Shown: positions 22,017-32,230 of the stretch, in pieces
Layout of the letters: the number at the start of each line of letters is the position of its first letter
How positions within the stretch are numbered: position 1 is the first letter of the stretch
Origin: Triangularia verruculosa
Taxonomy: Eukaryota; Ascomycota; Sordariomycetes; Sordariales; Podosporaceae
Assembly: GCA_033296885.1 (NCBI GenBank)
Contig: MU863893.1
Span: 186,001-250,000, forward strand
Length of the DNA: 64,000 nt
Reading direction: 5' to 3'
Translations under genes and position numbers: made by a program
Notes under the pieces: model-generated
Told to the model about the DNA's origin: nothing
Database searches by the model: none
The model's input: the letters and a program-made list of their open reading frames with translations, nothing else

Positions 22017-22946
22017 ATGCCTCATCAAGAGGAAGAACAGACCTTCAGGTCATACGGCAAAGAAGAAGGTGAACACTATGCCAAACGCCGGCCGGACTAT
22101 CACCCTTCGGTCTACCAAGCCATTATCAACCACCACACTTACACCGGCGGCAAGCTCGACACCCTCCTCGATGTCGGCTGCGGTCCGGGCTCTCATGCTA
22201 TTCGGGCACTCGCCCCTCAGTTTCAGCATGCCATCGGCATCGATCCTGGTGAGGGCATGATCGAGGCTGCCAAGACACTCCTCTCCACCGAACCCATTCT
22301 CACCAAGACCTCGGAGTCGATTCAATTCAAAGTCGGTTCCGCCGAGCACCTCGAGGAAATCGTTCCCAACGACGGCGTCGACCTCCTCACAGCCTCCCAC
22401 GCGGCCCACTGGTTTGACATGCCTGTCTTCTGGAGGTCAGCCGCCAACGTCCTTCGCTCCGGCGGCAGCGTGGCCATCTGGGCGAGCGGCGAGATCCGCA
22501 TCAACCCCAACATCCCCGCCGGCCGCGCCATCCAGCAGACGATTGACGTGTTTTGGGACCGCTACTTCAAAGAGTTCATCGTCCCCGGCAATGAAATGAT
22601 CAAACACAGTTATGTTGATCTGCTGCTGCCGTGGACGCTTCCGGAGCCAATCGAGGAGTTTGAAAAGGACACGTTCTACCGGAGGGAGTGGAGCCCCAGC
22701 GAGAGCTTCTTTGACGTCGAGAACTCAGAGGTGGACTTGGATCGGTGGGAGAAGATGATGGGGACTGGCACGCCGGTTACGCGCTGGCGGGAGGCTCATC
22801 CGGAGGACGCCGGAACCGAGCGGGATCCGCTGAGGATGTGCAGGCGGGAGATTGAGAAGCTGCTGCACGAGGCCGGTGTCGAGAAGGGCAAGGAGACTGT
22901 CAAGGGGTACACCAAGGGGGTCCTGCTGATGATCAAGAGGAAGTAG
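22017..22946 (+). CDS. Class I SAM-dependent methyltransferase
   Basis: Intronless, 309 residues. SAM-binding motif I is LDVGCGPGSHA at about 51-61. The acidic residue ending strand 2 is in GIDPGEGMI (about 74-82). A post-motif segment, VDLLTASHAAHWFD, is typical of the methyltransferase-11/25 group that includes trans-aconitate methyltransferase-like proteins. The N-terminal FRSYGKEEGEHYAKRRPDYH helix is also usual for that group. The protein is cytosolic, with no signal peptide. The methyl acceptor cannot be predicted. It is transcribed divergently from a Zn2Cys6 regulator, a common arrangement in small secondary-metabolism loci, but no core synthase is nearby. Confidence 0.9.
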   Translation: MPHQEEEQTFRSYGKEEGEHYAKRRPDYHPSVYQAIINHHTYTGGKLDTLLDVGCGPGSHAIRALAPQFQHAIGIDPGEGMIEAAKTLLSTEPILTKTSESIQFKVGSAEHLEEIVPNDGVDLLTASHAAHWFDMPVFWRSAANVLRSGGSVAIWASGEIRINPNIPAGRAIQQTIDVFWDRYFKEFIVPGNEMIKHSYVDLLLPWTLPEPIEEFEKDTFYRREWSPSESFFDVENSEVDLDRWEKMMGTGTPVTRWREAHPEDAGTERDPLRMCRREIEKLLHEAGVEKGKETVKGYTKGVLLMIKRK

Positions 22947-23200
22947 GGTAGTCATCACCTTGCTTTGATATCAACTGTTATCGCCGACTAGACATAGACT
23001 TGCTTACCTACAAAACAGCATTCGTTTTAGTACTGACAATATAAGAAGAGAACAGTAAACATGGTGCCGCTGCATACGCTGTGCTACACGACCAAAAGAA
23101 AAATTATGTGGTGCTAGGCAAGTACAAATTACAAGAAGGAAATGGCTCAGTCACAAAGCCTGGTATTCATTTTGGACTCCTCACATCAGGTTGTCTCACC

Positions 23201-24459
23201 TCAGTAGTTCCTGTACCCCAAAGCACCCTCCAAATCCAGCCCCTTGACAGCATCCTCCAAGGCGTCCAGCTCATCGAGTCTGGCGACCGATTTGCGTGCG
23301 TCACACTCATGAGTGTCAAAGTAACCGCCGCTGTTCCTCAGCACGGGCTCCGGAGAGGCCTCGGGGGTAAGAGGACCACGGCCGCCTCGGCCGTTTCCGT
23401 TCACATAGGCATTTCCGTTTGGCTTGGAAGTCACCCCGTTGCAGACATTCCAGAGGTCACCACAGACAGCCGACCCTCTAGAGTGGCTGGGACTGGTAAA
23501 AACGCCCTCGACAGCGTTGACAACAAACAAAAAGCTGATGCCGGCAAATGGTCTCTCTGGGCGGGGCCAGACAAGCTTGTTCTTTGTGAGCGTCTTGACG
23601 AGCTCGCCGAGGAGGAAAGAGTCGCAGTGGTATTTGTTACAGCCCGCCTTTCCACCCACCAGTTTCTCGAGTGTCGAAGTAACAATCTCGACGGCAGATA
23701 AAACAAGGGACTGGCGTTGCTCGTCGATGTGTTCTTTTTTGAACGTTAGCTGCAATTTGCAACACGGACAGAAGCAGAATAAAACTCACTGATCAGCTTC
23801 TCTCTGATGGGCAATCCAAGTGTCTTGATCGGCCCGTCGCTCCCCACAATCGCAGTCTTTGTCGCGGCCCTGAGTACCTCGGCATTCCTAAACACGTAGC
23901 TAATGTACAGCCAGAGGATCAGATCTCTGTTGTAGGCGTCTGGGATAGTGTCCTCGAGCCTCGAGATCCATCGCTCGCCGTACACCTCGACGGCGTCAAA
24001 CAACTGGAACTTGTCGACAAAGAGCGCAATCTGCGCAAGGGTGTCGAGATCAACCTGCTTTGGCACCTTGGAGCCCTTTCCGTGGAGCGCATTGAGGACG
24101 ATGACCACGGCCTTGCTGTCGAATTGCTCCTCGGGGGCCAGCTGCAGGTGGATGCGGCCGTCCGATTGCTTGGACTTTGGGCCCGCATATTTGAGCTTGC
24201 TCTTGAAAATCTTGGAGGCAAAAGACAGATGCTTGGAGGAGACCTTGATCCGGAGCCCAGGACGAGAGGCAGGCGGCGCCGCCTTTGTCGAGGTTGTCTC
24301 CCTCGTCTGGCTCTGAGCTGTGGTTTCCTCCCATGGCGCGAACTGTTGCGTCTGGGGAGGCACAGTCACCAGCGCATCGGCATCGGGGTCTACTTCGTAG
24401 AGGGACGCCAAGCCTGCAAAGGGCGAGGCTACCACGACGACCTGAAGGGAGTCCGACAT
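23201..24459 (-). CDS. BTB/POZ-like domain protein
   Basis: Exons 24459-23790 and 23733-23201 give 400 residues. The intron uses GTGAGT and an acceptor at AAAAAAG just after the branch site GCTAAC; this restores frame (LIKHIDEQRQS). The nearer TTGCAG at 23753-23748 does not. The core (about 75-210) follows the fungal BTB-like pattern: KVSSKHLSFASKIFKS, a strand before PEEQFDSKAVVIVLNALHG, then DLDTLAQIALFVDKFQLFDAV. The N-terminus is disordered. The C-terminal half has a Cys/His-bearing segment (KAGCNKYHCDSF) and a Gly/Asn-rich stretch. BTB folds mediate protein-protein contacts; no partner is indicated. Its 3' end faces the methyltransferase gene 254 bp away. Confidence 0.82.
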
Positions 24460-26009
24460 TGTCTGATGGGTGTCTGAATTGTTGGTGTCTACCTACAATT
24501 GCAGGATCGCAAAACACAAACAAAACAACAAGGAATTAGAGGGAGGGAAAAAGGCACACCCGTGGTCCCCCTCTCGAAATTTACCTCAACTCATTTCCGA
24601 TCTTCGGGTGGCAGGAAACCGAGAAAAAAAAAGGACACACATGAACCTGCACCCACCTCGAGCGTCCCGTGGTGGTGGGTGATGTGCCATGCATCGCGTG
24701 CGGGGCACAGTCGATCACGCAATCACGTCCAATCCAGGCCTGGACATCCCGCGGGGGAGCCGTCAAAGAGAAATGTAAGCGACTTCCCACGTTTTTTCTT
24801 GGAGCTCTCTCCAATGGGACAATGCCTTCCCCCGTCTTCCCCATTCATCCAATCCCGCGGGTCAATTGCTAATTGTGGTCTTGGAATCGCTCGAGGGTTT
24901 TTTACGCGCCACCAGTTGTTGCCACCTCGTTTATCTAGACGAGGCGGTTCTGCGGGGGAGCTGTCTATTAAACAAATGTGAGGAAGAGGTAGGTAGTCAA
25001 AAGATTTGAACGGCGAAAGGGGGTGTCGCTGAAAAGGTGTAAAAGGGTAATGGTGTAATATGGTGATGGTGAAAGGGATATTCGCATGGACTTTCTCTCC
25101 TATCAACATCTAGTACGATCTCTTGCGATCCCGCCTTCCATCAAAAGGGGCACCTGGGTCTTGCACCGTCGACTCTCCACTTTCAAGTTGGCCCGGCAAT
25201 AGATCCTTCCGAAGATGGATGGGATGACATTGATCAGAAAGAGAGAGAACCATCGCATGCAATAAATACTGCGTAGTATCTCACGCACAGTTCACCAAAT
25301 CAACGCCGGCTCTAGGGTAAGAAATATCTACAATTAACCCAGGCGACAAGCCCGAGAAAGCAAAGCCCAGCGAGCTACCCTGAATGATGTTGGTTATCAC
25401 CATTACCAAGCCCCCGTGTCCAGAGCACCTCATTTTCGGATCCTCACTCTCGACTGGGTGGCCCAAGGTCCAATAACCCGCTTTTATACCTCGAATACGC
25501 CGGCGGGGGCTCAGCAATGCCCGGCTCTGAATCTTGAGGCAGAGTTCTCTCAGGCACACGGCATTTCCTTGCGTCTCTGAAGGCTGTAAGTGTGATGATG
25601 ACACTTGTTTGGGCTTGAACGGAGTGGTGATATCTAGCAGCCCGAGATTTCTTGGTCGGTGCCCTCCGCTCCCATGCGCGCCGCCTCCAGACCTCGAGCC
25701 TGACTCCATAGTGGAAAAGCCATGTAAGTAGTCGAGGTACCGTCACGAGAGCCGCGGTTCTTTTCTTGTGGGATATCCGTCATCAATAGAGAAATGACCT
25801 GTGAGCCTTCGCTCGCTCTACGCTACCGTAACAGCCCAAAGGGCATCGTGACTGGCGTTATCTCCCAATCCGTGAATCGAACATTTCTCCCTCAGTGTTT
25901 CCGACAGGACAAAGGCTATTTTCTCCAAGTCAATCCTCCGATCATCATTCCCAGCAGCTCGACTCGCCCGACGACGTAATCAGACACCCCAAAAAACCAC
26001 CTCCATCCT
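24460..26009. other. Intergenic
   Basis: About 1.5 kb. Overlapping minus-strand ORFs at 25281-25709 and 25444-25746 look partly coding-like. The second ends in a PPPAYSRYKSG segment and could be a 3' exon of the small membrane-protein gene upstream. No firm gene model is possible. Confidence 0.45.
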
Positions 26010-26216
26010 CTACCCAGCCTTACCAGCCTCCCCTTCAACCATCTTGTCCCGCTCCTCCTCGTCAATCTCCAGGTTGAATTCCCTCTTCCCTTTACTAAAC
26101 CGTCCCCTGATGAAAAGAAACCAGACAATCACCGAAATAATGCTGACAACTATGACGGTGACCGCGACGGCGATGCCAATTAAAATCGGCTTTTCGAGCG
26201 CGCCAGCCTGTGCCAT
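26010..26216 (-). CDS. Possible small single-pass membrane protein
   Basis: 68 residues from the ATG at 26216 (context CGAATGG). In-frame ATGs also exist at 26246, 26243 and 26369. One strong membrane span (ILIGIAVAVTVIVVSIISVI, then VWFLFI) is followed by a basic stop-transfer (RGRFSKGKR) and an acidic tail (EIDEEERDKMVEGE). This layout is typical of type III or signal-anchor proteins with a cytoplasmic C-terminus. The frame stops at TAG just after a potential donor (GGTAAGG at about 26024). If that donor is used, the protein would continue in a downstream exon, and the ORF ending at 25444 is in a compatible phase. No family recognised. Confidence 0.45.
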   Translation of the reverse strand: MAQAGALEKPILIGIAVAVTVIVVSIISVIVWFLFIRGRFSKGKREFNLEIDEEERDKMVEGEAGKAG

Positions 26217-26676
26217 TCGTTGTGTTCGTGGGGAGAGATACATCATGATGTTGCGGGGATCTGTCCTCTGACAGTATGAGTCGAGGTGTTTGTTATGGTA
26301 GAGTGCTTGACATAGCGCTGCTGAGAAGATGATGGTATTGTCAAGAGACTCTGGCAAGGGACTCTTCATCAGTCGCCTCCCTCTTCATGTGTGGCGCATG
26401 ATATTACACCAAGAAGGCCAATCCTCACCATGCCCGACCGAGTTAGCACGGCGGCCAAGCATCGTCAACGTTTGCCCAAAAAGACAACAAGCTTCGTTCG
26501 CTTAGACCTAGCAGGCCCCGGACCCTCGCACAGATCACCGTCTTTGTCAACCTCGATTCTTGGCCATTCTGATGTGTCGTTTCTGGTATTCATTCTTATC
26601 TTCATTAAAATACTAAAATATGCTGGTGGTATACATCGTGTTTCATATCTCGTTCATGCCCCTTTCCTGAAAGTGT
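26217..26676. other. Intergenic
   Basis: 460 bp between two minus-strand genes. Nothing beyond an expected 3' UTR and promoter is visible. Confidence 0.5.
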
Positions 26677-27914
26677 CTACCACTTGAGGACAGCCTTGAT
26701 GGCGCTGCCAGACTTGCTGTCCTCAATGGCCTTCTCGTAGTCCTTGAAGTCGTAGTACTTGATGAACTTGTCGAGTGGGAAGAGGCCCTTCTGGTGCATC
26801 TCGATGAGATATGGCACAAACTGTGTCGTGTCATGTCATGTCAGTCAAGGCTCAGCCAAAAAGCTCGGACGAAAAAGAACTGACCTCCTTGGGCAAGCTG
26901 TCACCCTCGCAGCACCCAACATACTCCTTGCCATAGGTCAAGTGCTCCATCACATCCACAGCGACGGTATGGCCAGGGCCTGGAGCGCCGACAGTGGACG
27001 CTCTGCCAAGAGTGCCCAAAGAGTCAATCATGGTCTTGATCACAACTGGCACACCAGTGGCGTCAACAGCATAGTCACAGCCGTTAGACTGGCAAATGTC
27101 CCGAATCTGCTGCACGACATCCTTGGCGTTGCCCAGGACACCATGAGTAGCGCCCAGCTCCTTGGCCAAGTCAAGTCTTGACTGCTGCAAGTCAACGGCG
27201 ATGACGATTCTTGCCTTTCTGATCTTGGCAGCAGCCATGACGGCAGCCATGCCAACTGACCCGACACCAAACACAGCAACAGTGCTGCCTTCCTTCACGT
27301 TGAGCGAGTTGAGCACAGCACCGGCACCAGTCTGCATGCCGCAGCCCAATGGGGCATAGAGGGCAAGATCGGTCTCGGCAGGCACCTTGACCACAGATGA
27401 TCTGTGGACCAGAGTGTGTCTGGCAAAAGAAGACTGTCCGAAGAATGTGCTGTAGACAGGCTCGCCGCCGGGTTTGGTGAGCATGGCAGACGAGCCATCC
27501 GGGCGGGCGCCGCCAAAGTTGCGGTCGTTGAAGGTGTGGCAGTAAGCTGGGTGACCCGAGGTGCAGGCAGCGCACTTCTCGCAGTGGGTGAAGGAGAGGA
27601 GGACTTTGTCACCGGCTTGAACGTGAGATACGGCAGAGCCGGTCTGGACGACGACACCACCACCTGCGAATATGCTGTTAGACGGGCCGCAACCAGCGTT
27701 GGGCATGTGGAAGAAACGAACCCTCGTGACCCAGGACGGCGTTGGGGCGACATGGCAGAATGCCCACGGCGCAAGAGAGATCGGTGTGGCAAAGACCGGA
27801 GGCCTGAATCTCTACGAGAACCTCATCTTCCTGCATGGCATCGAGATAGACTTCGCGAAGCTCGAACTTGCCGTTCAGCTCGGGGGCAACGAGGGCGGTG
27901 GTTGTGCGGGACAT
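26677..27914 (-). CDS. Zinc-dependent alcohol dehydrogenase (MDR superfamily, aryl-alcohol type)
   Basis: Three exons, 27914-27722, 27663-26885 and 26820-26677, give 371 residues, the normal MDR length. Catalytic zinc ligands are in GLCHTD and LGHEG. The structural zinc motif is CEKCAACTSGHPAYC. The NAD-binding Rossmann motif is VFGVGSVGMAA, followed by an acidic strand end (VIAVDLQQSR). The region FGQSSFARHTLVHRSSVVKV and the C-terminal DKFIKYYDFKDYEKAIED match the benzyl/aryl-alcohol dehydrogenase branch. It oxidises primary alcohols to aldehydes or catalyses the reverse, in the cytosol; the exact substrate is unknown. Both introns carry standard signals and the splices restore GHEGGGVV and LPKEFVPYLIEMH. 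Confidence 0.94.
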
Positions 27915-29928
27915 GTTGGCTCGATGTGTGTGGATGTGGTAGATCTATGGGGTATCGCTATCTCTGCTGGCTCGATGGTGTTCTTGTAACGTGGGTGGTG
28001 ATGACGAGATGGGGTGGATGAGATGAACTAGATCTCTTGTTTGGGACTGGGAGAGAAGAGATTATCGAGTGGGTAGCGCCATCTTGTCGGCCTCTGCTCG
28101 CGTCCGCCAGGGTGTCGATGGCATCCCCCCTCCCCCGCATAAACCGCGAAACCCACCCCCTCTTTCCATCACGTTCATCCCAAACCCATGCTGTTCCCGA
28201 CGAGCTACTCGGCAAGTGGTCGAGTCCGGCGGCAAGGAGGTCGTTGTCTGTATGGCTGTAATCTCGGTGGGGCAACGACCGCGAGCTCTCAGCGTCCACT
28301 CGGCTTTGTCCTTATTTTTTTTTCTTTCTTGCGCAAACACATCGCGGTCGGAGTGGTGGTGGGAGGAGGTGTTTTGGGGACCTCGCAGGAAATGGCTCCA
28401 TGTGGGAGGGGGTCACGTTGGTTGGTTGATTTTATGGGGCTTGGAGCTCGGACCATTCCGCGCGAAATGGGGGCCAAGTCACGGGACCAGGACCTTAAAG
28501 GGGATAAGGCTTACCATAATGCACTAGCCGTTTTGAAGCTGGCACGCTAATTAATTTCCAAGAATATTCTGATGGACAGAATATGTCTTGGCATTTCTTT
28601 TTTGTCGCGATTTCGATGCTGGAGTCCAAACTCTCGCAAAGCCTTGCTCTTGTAACGAGACGGCCAGCCTGACTATCCTGATTGGCTGTATATAGGGCCC
28701 CAGTTGCATAACGCAGACGCATAACAGACAGCACGGCTGAACCAGACAGTTGGAAGCGCTAACCCGGGAAGTCAGATGGGACCCCACGCCCGGCTCCATC
28801 ATTGACTGTTGTAAATAATCACGGCACACGCGGACGCCGGTCTTGGGCCGATGACGGCTTCTTTCCGCCCGGCCGAGTTGGGATGGCACCTGTCACGTTG
28901 TTTTGCATTTCTTGAGAGCCCACGTGCCTGTCCGATTGTTTCAGCATTTTCCCAGCTTCTTTTGCATCCACGGCACAGAAAGCTGAAGAAGAGGGGCCGG
29001 TGGAGATGCCACGGATGCCCAGGAGGTGGCAGAAGGCCGAGCGACATTTTGCGGGGCTCCTTGGGGATCTCGGGGCCGACGATATCGCTCGCTTCTTCTC
29101 CACACCAGACTTGACACTGGAAGCAGTCCTCTCCAATGAATCTCCAGCGATTACTGAGAGGCGGAGCCCTACGTCACAGGGACTCGTCGAGAACACAGCG
29201 CTCTGCATCTGCCGACCTTTTAGCGCGGCTGGGCAGCAGCGGCAGGCTGGGGAAGTATGGGGACCCCTTGCCAACTCAATATCAACCATCGTCGGGGATG
29301 AGTGGGAGGACTGGACAGCCGTCCGCCGGTGAGGGCTTTGGTGAAGAAAGCCGAAGACCGATTATTGATTTGTGAATGGCCAAATTGGAAGAAGCGAAAC
29401 GAGGGCTAGGCATCAACGACACACAAAATTTTGTCCGATCCTGTCGTTGTGTTTTGTTGGTGTAGAGATTGTACCGCAGCAAACCTGCCAACTGAAAATA
29501 AAAGCAAATCCAGACATTGACTTGATAATGCTAAGGTAGAGAGAGACATCCACGTATAACCAATCTTTGAAGAAAAACACTGCATTCCCAGTTGAATAAA
29601 ACTACAAGACAAAAGAACCACGTACTCATGATTGATCCAAGTCACGATGCAAAAAAGAAGCGATCATAGTAATCTTAAAATGTCAATTCGTGATCAATGC
29701 CGCCTTTCATAGACGCCCACGACTCCGTAACATAACTACCAAACTAAGGTACCTGGTATCCAAAAAGGGAATTTCCAAAACCATGCTCGCTTCCCTGACT
29801 GCGAAACATACCCTGATGACTATGATGATGATGATGATGATGATGATTTGACTCCCCTGCCTAATTGTTCCCATGCATGAAAAAGAGGAAAAAAGAAAAT
29901 ATGCTCATTATTGTACACGGACAAGGCT
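27915..29928. other. Intergenic with a possible broken or unrecognised small ORF
   Basis: About 2 kb. On the plus strand, 29000-29332 (HFAGLLGDLGADDIARFF...) and the overlapping 29136-29375 in another frame both look partly coding-like, but no splice or single frame links them. No gene is asserted. Confidence 0.4.
29822..29847. repeat. Trinucleotide microsatellite (ATG)n
   Basis: Uninterrupted TGA/ATG repeats about 80 bp past the stop codon of the P450 gene, probably in its 3' UTR. Confidence 0.9.
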
Positions 29929-31609
29929 TTACGCCTTGCGAGACTTCGCGGGGCCAAGAGGGTTGACCTTCCACTGCTTGGTGACAGGGTCGATGCACTC
30001 CTCCTGAGCCTCCTTCCACTCGTCAATGACGATCTGCTTGCGGGCCTCGGAGCGGGGGGTGATGGTGCACTTGAACTCCTCAGGCTGGCAGACGAAACCC
30101 TGCGTGAGCTTCTCCTGATCGGGAAGGATGGTGTTGCCCTGAGCGTCAACATAGGGCTTGATGTCAAAGGCCCAGAGGATGCGAGAGATACCGAGGAACA
30201 AGCTGCGCTCAGCGACGTGGATACCGGGGCAGATGCGACGGCCGGCACCGAAAGTGAACTGATCACGCTTGGCATGGTCGGGGTTGGCAGCGGCGTCACC
30301 AAGAGACTGGAAGTCGTTCTCATAGCGGTCAGGGTTGAACTTGCGGGGCTCGGGGTGGCGGGCAGGGTCCATGTGGATAGCCCAGACGTTGTTGACAACA
30401 CCGGCGTTGGCGGGGATCAGGTAACCGTCATAGTAGTCATCCTTGGTAACGGCGTGGGGAACGGCACCCATGATGGTGGTGGGCATCCAGCGGAGAGCTT
30501 CCTTCATGATCTGGCGAATGTACTGCAGGTCTTGCTCGTCCTCCATGGTGGGAAGGCGCTTGTCACCAATGACGCGGTCGATGAGCTCCTGGGCCTTCTT
30601 CTGAACCTCGGGGTAGAGAACCATAGCCTGGATGAAAGCGTAGATAGTGCTGGAGGTGGTGTCGGAGCCGGCCTCGAGGAGGGTGCCAGAGATGTAAGCA
30701 GCCTGATCGTCATCGAAGCCCTCGGACTTCTGAGCCTCAACCAAGTCCTCCGAGAAGCAGCGAGTGATGGAGCCGTTGAGAGTGTCCTGCTTGGCCTTGA
30801 GCCAGTGACCCAGATAGAGAGCCTTCTCCTTCTTGTGTAGCTCCCTGGCCTTGACGCGAGCGGGAAGCAGGAAATCGGGGAGGTAGCGAATGATGGGGAA
30901 GAAGTCCATGAGGCCGGCCGCACCAGTCTGGTTAAGCTCGGCAAACTCGCCGAAGCCATCAAAGAGCTGCTGCATCTTGGGGTCATCGTAGGTCTCGCTG
31001 CGCCAGCCAAAGACCATGGTGGTGGTAAGAGAGTTGGTGTAGCGACGAACGTGATACATGGCGCGCTCAGGAGTGTGAAGCATGTCGAACAACATCTGCC
31101 TGTTCTCGAGCATTTGGTAGGGGACGTAGGACTTGGCGGCAGAGATGTTGAGGAGGGTGTGCACCATCTTGCGGCACATGCGCCAGCGAGGAGTGTAGCC
31201 CATCATGAGGATGCGGAGGTCACCGCTGCAAAGAGTCTGACCGAGATACATCTCCTGGCGATGCGAGTACATGTTGCTCTTCTTGTCCAAAAGCTCCTTG
31301 ACAGCCTTGTCGCTGGAGAGAACGATCATAATCTTGGTACCGAGAATCAAGCTGTAGACCGGGCCATATTCGCGCGCCCACTTCTCGAACTGGAGATGAG
31401 AATCGCGGGTGGGCATCTGTCATGGAGTGTTAGGACACTGAAAACTGCCATGGTGTGAATTGAGTAGCTCATACCTGGTGAAGGTTGCCCAAGATGGGAA
31501 GGGTGGGAGGCCCAGGAGGAAGGTTCTTTGGTCGGCGACCAACGGTCAGGAGCTTGGCCAACAGAACCACCGCCACCACGACGGGGAGCAGGTTGAGAAG
31601 GAGAGCCAT
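29929..31609 (-). CDS. Cytochrome P450 monooxygenase
   Basis: Exons 31609-31475 and 31416-29929 give 540 residues. Exon 1 encodes the ER membrane anchor (MALLLNLLPVVVAVVLLAKLL) and the Pro-rich hinge (LPPGPPTLPILGN). The oxygen-activation motif is AGSDTT at about 294-299 (I helix), the K-helix ExxR is EALR at 351-354, and the heme loop is FTFGAGRRICPG at about 432-443 with Cys441 as thiolate ligand. It is a microsomal E-class enzyme that needs NADPH-P450 reductase. Sequence style resembles fungal secondary-metabolism P450s; no specific CYP family is claimed. A zinc-cluster regulator lies upstream on the same strand and an acyltransferase beyond it. Confidence 0.96.
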
Positions 31610-32230
31610 GATGGCCGACAAGCGCAGAAGCAGAGCAAAGACGCAAGTGACGGAGGAATGAAGGGACGGAAGAAAGAGTGGCTGTTGTTGATCGTCACCT
31701 ACGCAATGCGCTGAGTCTTGTCGGATGAAGAATCGAGAAAGAGTCGAGCTGGATGGGAGGAGAGGATTCAAGTACTTGTTCGTCTGGTGTTGACGTCGGG
31801 GATGCCTCGCCCTCTTCCATCCCAACACCCCGCAGGATCCCACATCCCCCAAAGCGTTGATCTCTGTCGGAGCCGAATGGGATTGACAAGGTGCCAGGGT
31901 GTCGGGCCCCGGGGCACATTAGCGTGCGGTGCGGAGGTGGGATAGTGTTTTGCGGGGTGAAGCTGAGATCCATGCGGGACCCACCGCGGAGATAGCGGCG
32001 GTGGTGTGGGAGGGCCGGATCGGCATGCTCATCTTTCCGGCCTCCCAAAATGGACCCAACAGCATTTCCAATCCTACGTGGCATTCAAAAGAGCAATCTG
32101 TCCTTCGCGATCCTTCTCGCAAGCCCGAATGTGCCCGCAATCTCTCTTTGGCCGAGGTGTGCTTGAGTCAGCACTCGGGCGTCACAAGGCCACGAGTGTT
32201 GGCGAACTCGTACCCACCAGCTCTGTACGT
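31610..32230. other. Intergenic, P450 promoter
   Basis: 621 bp between the P450 start and the 3' end of the regulator. No TATA box or other strong motif was recognised. Confidence 0.55.

Noticed and set aside
23734..23760. TTGCAG as 3' splice site of the BTB-like gene
   Set aside because: Breaks the frame; the AAAAAAG acceptor downstream of the branch site restores it.
29911..30840. 309-codon plus-strand ORF
   Set aside because: Lies entirely antisense to the P450, whose motifs and splice are clear; long antisense frames arise from its codon bias.
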